Below, in pieces: positions 1 to 8,076 of a stretch of DNA of 51,618 bases. This DNA comes from an uncultured Eubacteriales bacterium. GTDB taxonomy: Bacteria > Bacillota > Clostridia > Oscillospirales > CAG-272. Positions within the stretch are counted from its first letter, which is position 1. The number at the start of each line of letters is the position of its first letter. The stretch spans positions 1-51,618 of the forward strand of contig URCP01000009.1 of assembly GCA_900546315.1 (NCBI GenBank), given 5' to 3'. The translations under genes were made by a program, and so were the position numbers. The notes beneath the pieces were generated by a model. That model saw nothing but the letters and a program-made list of their open reading frames with translations. It searched no databases and was not told the origin of the DNA.

Positions 1-1
1 C

Positions 2-49
2 CTCATGATGTCGGCCCCGAAAGCCGGAGAGGAGGGAGCGCACGCATGA
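2..49 (+). CDS. C-terminal tail of an upstream protein, probably an ABC ATPase (partial)
   Basis: Only the last 15 codons are present, ending ...KAGEEGAHA-stop. The TGA at 47-49 overlaps an ATG at 46-48 (ATGA), the usual coupling between a MacB/LolD-type ATPase and its permease. The identity comes only from this position in front of a permease; nothing in 15 residues is diagnostic. Confidence 0.4.
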   Translation, partial: LMMSAPKAGEEGAHA

Positions 50-80
50 TAAAGGAGACCTTCAGCAGGCCATCCAGAAC

Positions 81-1247
81 GTGTGGAGCAACAAAGTCCG
101 CACCTTCCTCACCATGCTGGGCATCATCATCGGCGTTATGGCCGTCATCGTCATCGTCGGCCTCGGCAACGGCATGACCCACATGATGCAGGACTTCTAC
201 TCCGACATGGGCAGCGATATTCTGTCGGTCAACGTCATGACCGCCAGCACCCGCACGGTGGAGGTCAGCGATGTGTATAACATCATCAACCAGAAGCCGG
301 AGTATTACAGGGGCCTTTCGCCCATCGCCAGCGCCGGGACGGATCCGCTGCGAGTGGCAGGGGAGAAGTACCGCCGCACCAACATCAGCGGCGTCAAAGA
401 GGATTATCTGACCATCAACAACTATAAGGTGGCCAAGGGCCGGGGCATCCAGTACGCCGACCTGATGGACAACAAGAACATCTGCGTCATCGGCGACTAT
501 GTGGACCGTAAGATCTTCGGCGGCAACGGTCTCGGCAGCACCCTCAAGGTGGGTGCAAACGAGTTTCGCATCGTGGGCGTGCTGGAAGGCCGCTCCAAGC
601 CCGCCGCCCAGTACGAGGGCGGCAACGACGACGTTGTTCTTGTCCCCTACACCACCCTGCTGAGCCTCAGCAGCGGAAGCAGCGTCAGCCAGTATTACGT
701 CGTGCTGCAGGATGCAGACCACTCGGACGCGGCACAGGAGTTTTTGCAGTCGCGGCTCAAGAAGCTGGTCAGTAAGGATGACTACGTCTTCGTCATGAGC
801 CTGAGTGCGGCAATGTCGCAGATGTCCTCTATGATCAATATTATGGTGGGCGTCCTGACGGCCATTGCAGGCATCTCGCTGCTGGTCGGCGGCATCGGCA
901 TCATGAACATCATGATGGTCTCTGTTACCGAGCGCACCCGTGAGATCGGCATCCGAAAAGCTCTGGGCGCGAAGGAACGCACGATTCTGGGGTTGTTCGT
1001 CACCGAGGCGGCCACCACGTCGGCACTCGGCGGTGCGCTGGGCATCGGGCTGGGCTACGCACTTTCGTCGGTGGCTACCACGGTGATCGCCACGCTGATG
1101 CCGGATACCCCCATCACCGTCAGCCCCAGCATTGCAGCGATCCTGGTGGCCTTCGGTGTCTCCGCGGGCATCGGCATCGCCTTCGGATACCTCCCCGCCA
1201 AAAAGGCCGCGGTGCTGAACCCCATCGATGCGCTGCGGTATGATTGA
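81..1247 (+). CDS. MacB/FtsX-type ABC transporter permease (5' end frameshifted)
   Basis: This is a permease of the MacB/FtsX family, which works with a cytoplasmic ATPase to move peptides, antibiotics or lipoproteins. The readable frame begins WSNKVRTFLTMLGIIIGVMA, the first membrane helix. A large extracytoplasmic domain follows at about residues 35-245, then three helices near the C-terminus around GISLLVGGIGIMNIMMVSV and the conserved TERTREIGIRKALGA cytoplasmic motif. The family start is missing from this frame. An ATG at 46 with GGAGG upstream reads MIKETF and then loses frame; one extra T near 61-62 would give MIKETFQQAIQNVWSNK. So the gene probably starts at 46 and carries a one-base deletion or sequencing error. 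Codons (GGC, GCC, CTG, ATC dominant) differ from the rest of the window. The gene lies at the contig edge, left of a poly-G junction, and may not belong to this genome. Confidence 0.85.
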   Translation: MWSNKVRTFLTMLGIIIGVMAVIVIVGLGNGMTHMMQDFYSDMGSDILSVNVMTASTRTVEVSDVYNIINQKPEYYRGLSPIASAGTDPLRVAGEKYRRTNISGVKEDYLTINNYKVAKGRGIQYADLMDNKNICVIGDYVDRKIFGGNGLGSTLKVGANEFRIVGVLEGRSKPAAQYEGGNDDVVLVPYTTLLSLSSGSSVSQYYVVLQDADHSDAAQEFLQSRLKKLVSKDDYVFVMSLSAAMSQMSSMINIMVGVLTAIAGISLLVGGIGIMNIMMVSVTERTREIGIRKALGAKERTILGLFVTEAATTSALGGALGIGLGYALSSVATTVIATLMPDTPITVSPSIAAILVAFGVSAGIGIAFGYLPAKKAAVLNPIDALRYD

Positions 1248-1275
1248 GACGCCATCCGCATCCGCCCTTCCCGGC

Positions 1276-1308
1276 GGGGGGGGGGGGGGGGGGGGGGCGC
1301 CCCCCCCT
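1276..1308. repeat. 22-G homopolymer followed by a C run (probable assembly junction)
   Basis: Twenty-two consecutive G (1276-1297) are followed by CGC and seven more C. More G and C runs continue to about 1332, stopping 15 bases short of the pgk stop codon. No intrinsic terminator for pgk is visible here. The run separates two stretches of different codon usage, which suggests an artificial join made from low-complexity poly-G read ends. Confidence 0.7.
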
Positions 1309-1346
1309 TCCATAAACGGGGCCCCCCGCCCCTCTGACTTAATTAT

Positions 1347-2648
1347 TTAGTCTTTATCGTTAAGGCAGGCGATGCCCGGAAGCTCAAGCCCCTCGAGGAA
1401 CTCGAGCGACGCGCCGCCGCCGGTGGAGACATGGGTCATCTTGTCAGCGTAGCCGAGCTTTTCGACAGCCGCAGCGGAGTCGCCGCCGCCGATGATCGAG
1501 ATGGCTCCGGACTCAGCGATAGCCTTGGCGACCGAGCGGGTACCGGACGCGAAGTTCTCCCATTCGGAGACGCCCATCGGACCGTTCCAGATGACGGTGC
1601 CGGCGCCGACGAGAGTCTTGGAGAAGAGCTCCTGAGTCTTTTCGCCGATGTCGAGACCCATCCAGCCGTCCGGGATGGAGTCGGAGTAGATGCGCATGAA
1701 GGTGGTGTCTTCTTTGTACTCGCGGCCGATTATGTTGTCGACGGGGAGGAGGAAGTTGACGCCCTTTTCGTGTGCTTTTGCCATAATGTCGCGTGCGAGG
1801 TCGAGTTTGTCGGACTCGCAGATGGAGGTGCCGATCTGGTTGCCCATTGCCTTGAAGAAGGTGTATGCCATGCCGCCGCCGATGATGATGGTGTCGCACT
1901 TCTCGAGGAGGGAGTTGATGACGCCGATCTTGTCGGAGACCTTCGCGCCGCCGAGGATGGCGACGAACGGGCGGACCGGATCCTCAAGGGCCTTGCCCAT
2001 GATGGTGATTTCTTTCTGGATGAGGTAGCCGCAGACAGCGGTCTTCAGGTAGTCGGCGACGCCCGCGGTGGAAGCGTGAGCTCTGTGAGCGGTTCCGAAC
2101 GCGTCGTTGACGTACATATCCGCGAGGGAAGCGAGCTTCTTCGCGAATTCGGGATCGTTCTTTTCTTCGGCTGCGTGGAAGCGGACGTTCTCGAGGAGGA
2201 GGACTTCGCCGTCCTTGAGAGCGGCTGCCTTAGCCTGAGCGTCTTCGCCGACGACGTCCTTTGCGAGGACGGTCGGGATGCCCTTCTTGTTCAGGTCGTC
2301 AGCGACGATCTTGAGGGAGAGCTTCGTGATGTCGCCCTTTGCCTTTTCGAGAGCGGCTGCGGTGGCTGCCTCGCGCTCGGATTCGGGGAGAGCGTCGATC
2401 TTCTTCTTTTCCTTCTTGTCGAGGACGAGCTTGTCGTCGAGGACATTGTGCGGTCTGCCCATGTGGGAGCAGAGGATTACCTTCGCGCCGTGCGCGATGA
2501 GGTACTTGATGGTCGGGAGAGCGCCGACGATACGCTTGTCGTCAGTGATGACGCCGTCCTTTACCGGGACGTTGAAGTCGCAGCGGACGAGAACGCGCTT
2601 GCCGCGGAAGCCTTCGCCGATGTCTTCGATAGATTTCTTGTTGTACAT
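1347..2648 (-). CDS. pgk: phosphoglycerate kinase
   Basis: Phosphoglycerate kinase makes ATP and 3-phosphoglycerate from 1,3-bisphosphoglycerate and ADP in cytoplasmic glycolysis. The N-terminal signature VLVRCDFNVPVKDG lies near residues 20-33. The substrate-binding HMGRP motif, the hinge, and the nucleotide-binding C-terminal end IIGGGDSAAAVEK are all present. At 433 residues it is longer than the usual 390-400. The extra length is a lysine- and glutamate-rich insertion at about residues 72-110, a form I associate with some Clostridia. The start ATG has AGGTG nine bases upstream and its own sigma-A promoter. The gene is transcribed alone, towards the poly-G junction, where its terminator would be expected but is not seen. 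The assignment is secure. Confidence 0.98.
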   Translation of the reverse strand: MYNKKSIEDIGEGFRGKRVLVRCDFNVPVKDGVITDDKRIVGALPTIKYLIAHGAKVILCSHMGRPHNVLDDKLVLDKKEKKKIDALPESEREAATAAALEKAKGDITKLSLKIVADDLNKKGIPTVLAKDVVGEDAQAKAAALKDGEVLLLENVRFHAAEEKNDPEFAKKLASLADMYVNDAFGTAHRAHASTAGVADYLKTAVCGYLIQKEITIMGKALEDPVRPFVAILGGAKVSDKIGVINSLLEKCDTIIIGGGMAYTFFKAMGNQIGTSICESDKLDLARDIMAKAHEKGVNFLLPVDNIIGREYKEDTTFMRIYSDSIPDGWMGLDIGEKTQELFSKTLVGAGTVIWNGPMGVSEWENFASGTRSVAKAIAESGAISIIGGGDSAAAVEKLGYADKMTHVSTGGGASLEFLEGLELPGIACLNDKD

Positions 2649-2718
2649 TTATTTTCACCTCATTAGAAATTATTTCCATGTGGAGACCGGGACAAATTAA
2701 ATATCCACAATCAAATTT

Positions 2719-2747
2719 ATTGTATCACACGCTCCGGATTTTATCAA
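2719..2747 (-). promoter_or_regulatory. sigma-A promoter of pgk
   Basis: On the minus strand the -35 is TTGATA (2742-2747) and the -10 is TACAAT (2719-2724). The spacer is 17 bp, with TGA just before the -10 (extended -10). The promoter lies about 70 bp upstream of the pgk start. Confidence 0.75.
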
Positions 2748-2836
2748 CATAATTTTGTTAAATTATCCGCAATTGCCGAACTTTTTCTGTTTTGCACAAA
2801 TTACGACGCGAAGATAACCTGACAAACTGTAATATA

Positions 2837-3679
2837 TCATGCAGAAACCTTTGAAAAGATGAACGCGCCGAGCACTATCGCGCCGAGAATTATGCGGTAC
2901 CAGCCGAAGACCGCGAAGCTGTGTTTCTTTATGAAGCCGGTCAGGAATTTTATCGCCGCGACAGAGACGACGAACGCGATCAGTACGCCGACGATGAGTA
3001 CGATCAGTTCGGATGACGTGAACGAGAATCCGAACTTGAGCATTTTGAGGAGGCTCGCGCCGAGCATGACCGGGATCGCCATGAAGAACGAGAATTCCGC
3101 CGCCGCCTCGCGCGACATTCCGAGAATCATCGCTCCGAGGATGGTCGAGCCGGAGCGCGAGGTTCCGGGGATGAGCGAGAGCGTCTGGAAGCATCCGACG
3201 CCGAGGGCGGTCTTGTAGTCGAGTCTATTCACAGAATCAACGCGCGGGGTCTTGCCTTTTCTGATTTTTTCGATTACGATGAACGCGACGCCGTAAACGA
3301 TGAGCGCGACCGCGACAGTGACATAGTTGTACAGATGGTCGTTCAGCCAGTCGTCGAACAGTACGCCGACGATTCCCGCCGGGATTATGCCGACGATGAC
3401 CTTGAACCAGAGCCGCCAGGTCTGCCGTTTCTGCACGTCGCTCTTCGACGGCGCGAATGGGTTGAGCTTGTGAAAATAAAGCACGACGACGGCGAGTATC
3501 GAGCCGAACTGTATCACGACCCGGAACATCTCCATGAACGCGTCGCTGACGTTGAGCCGCAGAAGCTCATCCGCGAGAATCATGTGTCCGGTGCTCGAGA
3601 TCGGCAGCCATTCGGTGATGCCCTGTATAATGCCGATTATTATTACTTTAATGAGTTCGATGAGTGTCAGTTGTTCCAT
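2837..3679 (-). CDS. uppP: undecaprenyl-diphosphatase (bacitracin-resistance type, BacA)
   Basis: This integral membrane phosphatase turns undecaprenyl diphosphate into the monophosphate and so recycles the lipid carrier for peptidoglycan and other cell-wall polymers. The family motifs are clear: GITEWLPISSTGHM near the N-terminus and PGTSRSGST in the second half, with several hydrophobic helices between them and at the end. An ATG 12 bases further upstream (3691) is in frame, but its codons are the GGAGGT ribosome binding site itself, so the start at 3679 (MEQLTLIELIKV, 280 residues) is preferred. It lies 28 bases downstream of the U32-family gene and is probably co-transcribed with it. Confidence 0.97.
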   Translation of the reverse strand: MEQLTLIELIKVIIIGIIQGITEWLPISSTGHMILADELLRLNVSDAFMEMFRVVIQFGSILAVVVLYFHKLNPFAPSKSDVQKRQTWRLWFKVIVGIIPAGIVGVLFDDWLNDHLYNYVTVAVALIVYGVAFIVIEKIRKGKTPRVDSVNRLDYKTALGVGCFQTLSLIPGTSRSGSTILGAMILGMSREAAAEFSFFMAIPVMLGASLLKMLKFGFSFTSSELIVLIVGVLIAFVVSVAAIKFLTGFIKKHSFAVFGWYRIILGAIVLGAFIFSKVSA

Positions 3680-3707
3680 TATTACCTCCATAAATACCGT
3701 ACGGTTA

Positions 3708-4997
3708 TCATACCGCGCGGATTATGTCGCCGGGACGCGCCTCAAACGGTATTTTCGTGAAGAACGTCATGTACGGGTGCGGCGCGGATTCTATTTCGCA
3801 CATATTCTCGTCGAAAAGTCCGCCGATGTGCAGGGACCGTCCGACCGAGCCGGGCGAGATGAGCTCCGCGTCCGAACCGGCGAATACCTTGTTCCGCTGA
3901 ACGAGCTTCGCGAGTCCCGTCGCGCTATCATATGATTCCACGCGGCAGAGGTATGCCTTTTCCTTCATATATCCGGGCTGTTTCGCCGTGTTCGCGTTTT
4001 CCGCCGGGTCATCGAACCAGTATCCGGTGCAGTACTCGCGGTGGCTGACGCTCTCAAGTTCGCGGAGCCACGCCGGGTCGTACACGTATTTTTCCGGGTC
4101 AGCGAGGTATCTGTCGATCGCCATCCGGTAAACGTTCGTCACGACGGCGGCGTAGTATTCGCTCTTCATCCTGCCTTCGATCTTGAAGCTGTCGATCCCC
4201 GCGTCAATAAGCTCCGGAATGTGCTCTATCATGCACATATCCTTTGACGAAAGAAAGAAGGTCCCGCGCTTGTCCTCTATAACCGGAATGCGGTCGTCCG
4301 GCCGCTTTTCCTCAGTTATCTCATATTCCGCGCAGCCTTCCCACGCGGGGTCTTCTATGAGCGTCGACTCCGAGAGCGACATATTCCAGCGGCAGGGCTG
4401 CGCACAGCGTCCGCGGTTGGCGTCGCGACCGGTGAAGTGCTGCGAGAGCAGACACCGCCCGCTGTAGGAGATGCACATCGAGCCGTGAATGAAAGTCTCT
4501 ATCGCGAGATCGTCCGGGACGTTTTCCCGTATGAATCTCACTTCGTTCAGGTTCAGCTCTCTCGCGAGGACAACGCGCTTTGCGCCGAGCTTCCGCCATT
4601 CGCGGCAGGCGGCGGCGCTGACCGTCGAGGTCTGGGTCGAGACATGGAGCTCCGAGTCCGGCATCTTTTCCCTGACGAGCGCCATGACGCCGAGATCGGC
4701 GGCTATGACCGCGTCGATGCCGAACGAGGATATCGAGTCGATGAATTTTTCAAGCTTCGTGTATTCGTCCGAGTGCGGCATGGTGTTGAGGGTGAGATTG
4801 ACCCTGACCCCGCGCGCGTGAGCGTATTCCACGGCGTCTTTCAGCTCGTCGAGTGAGAAGTTGTTCGCGGCGGCACGCATACCGAAGTCGTCTCCGGCGA
4901 GATAGACCGCATCGGCGCCGTATAGTATCGCCGCCTTCATTTTGTCCGGACTGCCCGCGGGTGAGAGCAGCTCAGGTCGTTTCAGTTCATTTGACAT
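3708..4997 (-). CDS. peptidase U32 family protein (TrhP/YegQ-like)
   Basis: This is a U32 'collagenase-like' family protein. Members of the TrhP/YegQ branch act in prephenate-dependent 5-hydroxyuridine formation at tRNA position 34; others are annotated as peptidases. Visible marks are the N-terminal ELLSPAGSPDKMKAAILYGADAVYL, and the cysteine-rich core with SMCISYSGRCLLS and GRCAQPCRW at about residues 165-200, which holds the conserved cysteines. The KDMCMIEHIPEL and SFKIEGRMKS motifs follow. The frame is open up to a TTG at 5048, but the ATG at 4997 (MSNELKRPELL) fits the family start and has a GGAAA stretch upstream. The protein is 429 residues, normal for the family. A downstream uppP gene is 28 bases away. 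The exact tRNA role is inference. Confidence 0.93.
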   Translation of the reverse strand: MSNELKRPELLSPAGSPDKMKAAILYGADAVYLAGDDFGMRAAANNFSLDELKDAVEYAHARGVRVNLTLNTMPHSDEYTKLEKFIDSISSFGIDAVIAADLGVMALVREKMPDSELHVSTQTSTVSAAACREWRKLGAKRVVLARELNLNEVRFIRENVPDDLAIETFIHGSMCISYSGRCLLSQHFTGRDANRGRCAQPCRWNMSLSESTLIEDPAWEGCAEYEITEEKRPDDRIPVIEDKRGTFFLSSKDMCMIEHIPELIDAGIDSFKIEGRMKSEYYAAVVTNVYRMAIDRYLADPEKYVYDPAWLRELESVSHREYCTGYWFDDPAENANTAKQPGYMKEKAYLCRVESYDSATGLAKLVQRNKVFAGSDAELISPGSVGRSLHIGGLFDENMCEIESAPHPYMTFFTKIPFEARPGDIIRAV

Positions 4998-5087
4998 TAT
5001 AGATTTCCGTACCTTTCCGCACAGGATATGATCGGCGTCACGGCACAAGGCATACCGCGCCGGAAAGAGCGGTATGCCTGCGACGAT

Positions 5088-6770
5088 TTATTTTTCGAGA
5101 TATCTGACCGCGCCTTCGGCGATATCCTTCAATGCCCCGTCCTCGAACGGAACCTTGATGCCTGCCGTGCGGCAGAGCCCGGTGAAGGTCTGCTTTCCGC
5201 CCTGTTCTACGAATTTGTAGTAGCGCTTCCAGGCGTCGTTCCAGTCCTTCTGGGACATACTCCAGAACTCGAGCGATACTGTCTGCGCGAGGCAGTAGTC
5301 GATATAGTAGAAGGGGTAGTGATAGATATGAAGCTGCCTCTGCCAGCCGCGCCCGAGGGCGTAGAAATCGACGTCGTCGGGGTTAAGGTACGGACGGTAG
5401 ATCGCCTCGAGCTTCTTCCACTCGGCGTGGCGCTCCGCGGGGGTGAGGTCGGGATTATCGTAGACTATGTGCTGGAAGTGGTCGACCATACAGCCGTAGG
5501 GCAGGAAGATGAGCGCAGATCCGAGGTGTACATACTTCGCGCGGTCGGTATCGTCCCCGTAGAAGAGGTTCAGCCACTTCCACGCGAGGAATTCCATCGA
5601 CATCGAGTGGCACTCGCAGGATTCCATCGTGGGCGAGATGTTTTCGGAGAACTCGAAGTTTCTCGCGGTGTAGTAAGCGAACGCGTGACCCGCCTCGTGA
5701 GTCAGGACGTCGACGTCGCCGGAAGTGCCGTTGAAATTCGAGAAGATGAAGGGCGCCTTGTATTCCGGAAACTCGGTGCAGTAGCCGCCTACAGCCTTGC
5801 CGTCCTTGGCGACGAGGTCGAGAAGCTCGTTCGAGTACATGAAGTTTATGAACTCTGCGGTTTCCGGCGACATCTCCTCATACATCTTCTTGCCGGCGGC
5901 CATGATGTCGTCCGGGGTGCCGAGCGGCTTCGGGTTGCCCTCCGCGAAATTGAAGTTGTCGTCGTATATGCGCATTTCCTCCGGCTTCATTCCGATGCGT
6001 TCAGCCTGCTTCTTCTTGAGCTCCACAACGATCGGGACGATATCCTTCACGACCTGGCGGCGGAAGTTCGCGACCATTTCGGGGTCATAGCAGTTGCGCG
6101 TGCGGCGGAGGTACGCGAGCTCGGTGAAGTTTCTGAACCCGAGCTTGTGCGCGATTTCTGTGCGGACCTTGACGAGGTTATCGAATATCTCATCGAGCTT
6201 TTCCGCGTTTGACATATAGAATCCGCTCTCCGCGAGATAAGCGCCGTGCCGCACATCGCGGTCAGGATCCTGCTTGTAGGCTGCGAGCTGTGATATATTG
6301 AGCTGCTTACCGTCAAAATCTATCCGCGCGGAGGCGACCAGCTTCTGATAGTCGCTGACGAGCTTGTTCTCGCGCCCCAGGAGGTCGATGATGGCGGGCG
6401 AGAAGGTCTTCAGATCCATCTCGAGATTCCTGAACATCAGCTCACCCGTGAGATCCGAGACCGCCTTTCTGAACGGAGATTCATAGAAGGCGAGCATCAG
6501 GTTCTGAGAATGCTCCTGGAACGCCGGAAACTCAGAGTCGTAAAACTCCTGCTCCGCCTCGTAGAACTTGTCGCGGGTGTCGATGGAGTTGCGCACATAT
6601 GCGATTGATGACATCGTCTGGATGTGTGTTGAGAGCTTTTCCTGCTCGCGGAACGCCTCGACGACAGTTTCTCCGTCCTTCGCGTTTCTGACCTTTTCGG
6701 TCAGCTTGTCGAATTCTTCGCCCATTTTCACGAGGTCGACGCGCTCGTAGGGCATATCCTTGAATTTCAT
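5088..6770 (-). CDS. M3 family oligoendopeptidase
   Basis: This is a cytoplasmic zinc metallopeptidase of the M3 (PepF/thimet) family that cuts short peptides. The zinc motif HEAGH is at residues 358-362, and a downstream glutamate in the ESCECHSMSMEFL segment (about 383) is the probable third ligand. The rest of the 560 residues is the largely alpha-helical fold typical of the family, with the substrate-binding Y/H-rich segment HIYHYPFYYIDYCLAQ near the C-terminus. The length matches the ~560-residue clostridial M3 group. There is no signal peptide. The start ATG at 6770 is followed by MKFKDMPYERVDLV, the usual family beginning, and a GGGGGA ribosome site precedes it. The upstream gene (M50 type) ends 73 bases before it. 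Confidence 0.96.
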   Translation of the reverse strand: MKFKDMPYERVDLVKMGEEFDKLTEKVRNAKDGETVVEAFREQEKLSTHIQTMSSIAYVRNSIDTRDKFYEAEQEFYDSEFPAFQEHSQNLMLAFYESPFRKAVSDLTGELMFRNLEMDLKTFSPAIIDLLGRENKLVSDYQKLVASARIDFDGKQLNISQLAAYKQDPDRDVRHGAYLAESGFYMSNAEKLDEIFDNLVKVRTEIAHKLGFRNFTELAYLRRTRNCYDPEMVANFRRQVVKDIVPIVVELKKKQAERIGMKPEEMRIYDDNFNFAEGNPKPLGTPDDIMAAGKKMYEEMSPETAEFINFMYSNELLDLVAKDGKAVGGYCTEFPEYKAPFIFSNFNGTSGDVDVLTHEAGHAFAYYTARNFEFSENISPTMESCECHSMSMEFLAWKWLNLFYGDDTDRAKYVHLGSALIFLPYGCMVDHFQHIVYDNPDLTPAERHAEWKKLEAIYRPYLNPDDVDFYALGRGWQRQLHIYHYPFYYIDYCLAQTVSLEFWSMSQKDWNDAWKRYYKFVEQGGKQTFTGLCRTAGIKVPFEDGALKDIAEGAVRYLEK

Positions 6771-6843
6771 TTTGTTTTCCCCCTGAAAAAATTATAACGT
6801 TAATAATGGCGGGACGAGTTTTTCCGATTATTGCGCGGATAGG

Positions 6844-7989
6844 TCATGACGTTTCCGCCGCTTTTCGGTCAGCGAGCTCCATGAGTTCCAGTTCGCTTTC
6901 AATGTCCGCGGGATTCGGGTATGTCTTCGCGACCTTTTCGAGTCTTTCGCGGAGCTTCTCAGGTTCCGGGCGTTTGTCCTTCGGCCCGAAATCACCGAAG
7001 AGCGCTTCGAAATATCTCGTCCGGATGACCGACGGGAAGTCGGGCATCGACTGCATGATCTTCACCGTCTCCGACGCTGACAGGAGCCTTTCGGCCTCGT
7101 CCTTTTTCCCGGAAAGATAATCTGCGCACGCGAGGTCGCAGGCGAGAAGCTGACGGTGCAGTCCGATTACAGCCTGATTGCCGACCAGCGAGCGTATGAG
7201 CGGCTCCGCTCCGGGGATATCTCCGCTGTCCATTATCCGGTTCGCGCGGAAGACGGCGATTGTCGCGACGAGTGTATTGTCCATATCCTTCTCGTCCGGC
7301 ATGGTGAACCATTCCTCCGGCATATCGCGGAGTCTTTGCCCTTTGGCGCCTGCCGCGGCGATGCTGAGCTGAGTGTGCATCGCGGCGAGGGCGGCGCTGT
7401 TCTTTCCGAGCGAGAGCGCGTTCCTGCCGTCATTGTCTACCGCTCCGAGACGCAGAGGTATCCCGTTTGTGAGCGCCGTGGCGAGATTTATGAGTCCGAT
7501 ATCCGCGAGGATGACCCGGAGCGCCTGTGGTCCGCTGACCGCGAACGCGACCGTGATGAAAACAGCGCTGAAGACCAGATTGAATATCGCGCCGCCGAGC
7601 TGATAGAGCACGAACGGGTACTTTCCGTCCTTCATCTCCGGCGGGCTCATGAGGCACTGCCCGCCGGTCCCGGCGAGCTTCATGCGCCTTATTTTCAGCT
7701 TGCCGTCCGAGCGGACGATGGTCAGGCTCCCGACACGATAGGACACAAACCCGTATCCGGTCATGAGCCCGAACACAAGATGACCTGCCTCATGTGCCGC
7801 GATGCTCAGGAAGAATCCGAGAAGCAGCCCGACGGCAATTTCAAGCAGCGCGGTGTAGACGCTTGTCGCGCCAAAGCCGCCGAACAGATCCACCACTTCC
7901 GCGCAGCCTATTCCGACGGCGAGACCGATGATTGTCGTGACCGCCTGCCCGAAGTTCTTTTTCGCGGCTGGTGCAACTGGTGTAAACAT
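6844..7989 (-). CDS. M50-type membrane metallopeptidase-like protein
   Basis: This is a membrane protein with the intramembrane zinc-protease signature of the site-2 protease (M50) group. A helix at about residues 42-72 carries HEAGH at 66-70 (SIAAHEAGHLVFG). The second motif, NGIPLRLGAVDNDG at 175-188, resembles the family N-x-x-P...D-G metal-ligand segment. Other hydrophobic stretches are at about 16-33, 130-152 and 158-172. The C-terminal 180 residues look soluble and helical, possibly TPR-like, which is unusual for a housekeeping RseP. No PDZ domain is seen. The ATG at 7989 has GGAGG (in GGAGGCGCACC) upstream. The substrate is unknown. It could regulate a membrane-bound factor, but no such partner is adjacent. 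Confidence 0.8.
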   Translation of the reverse strand: MFTPVAPAAKKNFGQAVTTIIGLAVGIGCAEVVDLFGGFGATSVYTALLEIAVGLLLGFFLSIAAHEAGHLVFGLMTGYGFVSYRVGSLTIVRSDGKLKIRRMKLAGTGGQCLMSPPEMKDGKYPFVLYQLGGAIFNLVFSAVFITVAFAVSGPQALRVILADIGLINLATALTNGIPLRLGAVDNDGRNALSLGKNSAALAAMHTQLSIAAAGAKGQRLRDMPEEWFTMPDEKDMDNTLVATIAVFRANRIMDSGDIPGAEPLIRSLVGNQAVIGLHRQLLACDLACADYLSGKKDEAERLLSASETVKIMQSMPDFPSVIRTRYFEALFGDFGPKDKRPEPEKLRERLEKVAKTYPNPADIESELELMELADRKAAETS

Positions 7990-8076
7990 GGTGCGCCTCC
8001 GAATGATTATGTTGTGACAGCGAAGCAGGAGTTCCCGGAGAACCGCTCCGAAAATCCCGCACCCGCTGTTTATTTA

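Noticed and set aside
3..1313. 436-residue minus-strand open frame through the poly-G run
   Set aside because: Includes a poly-proline stretch translated from the G homopolymer and lies opposite a clear permease gene.
1431..2666. 411-residue plus-strand open frame opposite pgk
   Set aside because: pgk on the minus strand is unambiguous, and this frame has only D/E/V-rich low-complexity content.
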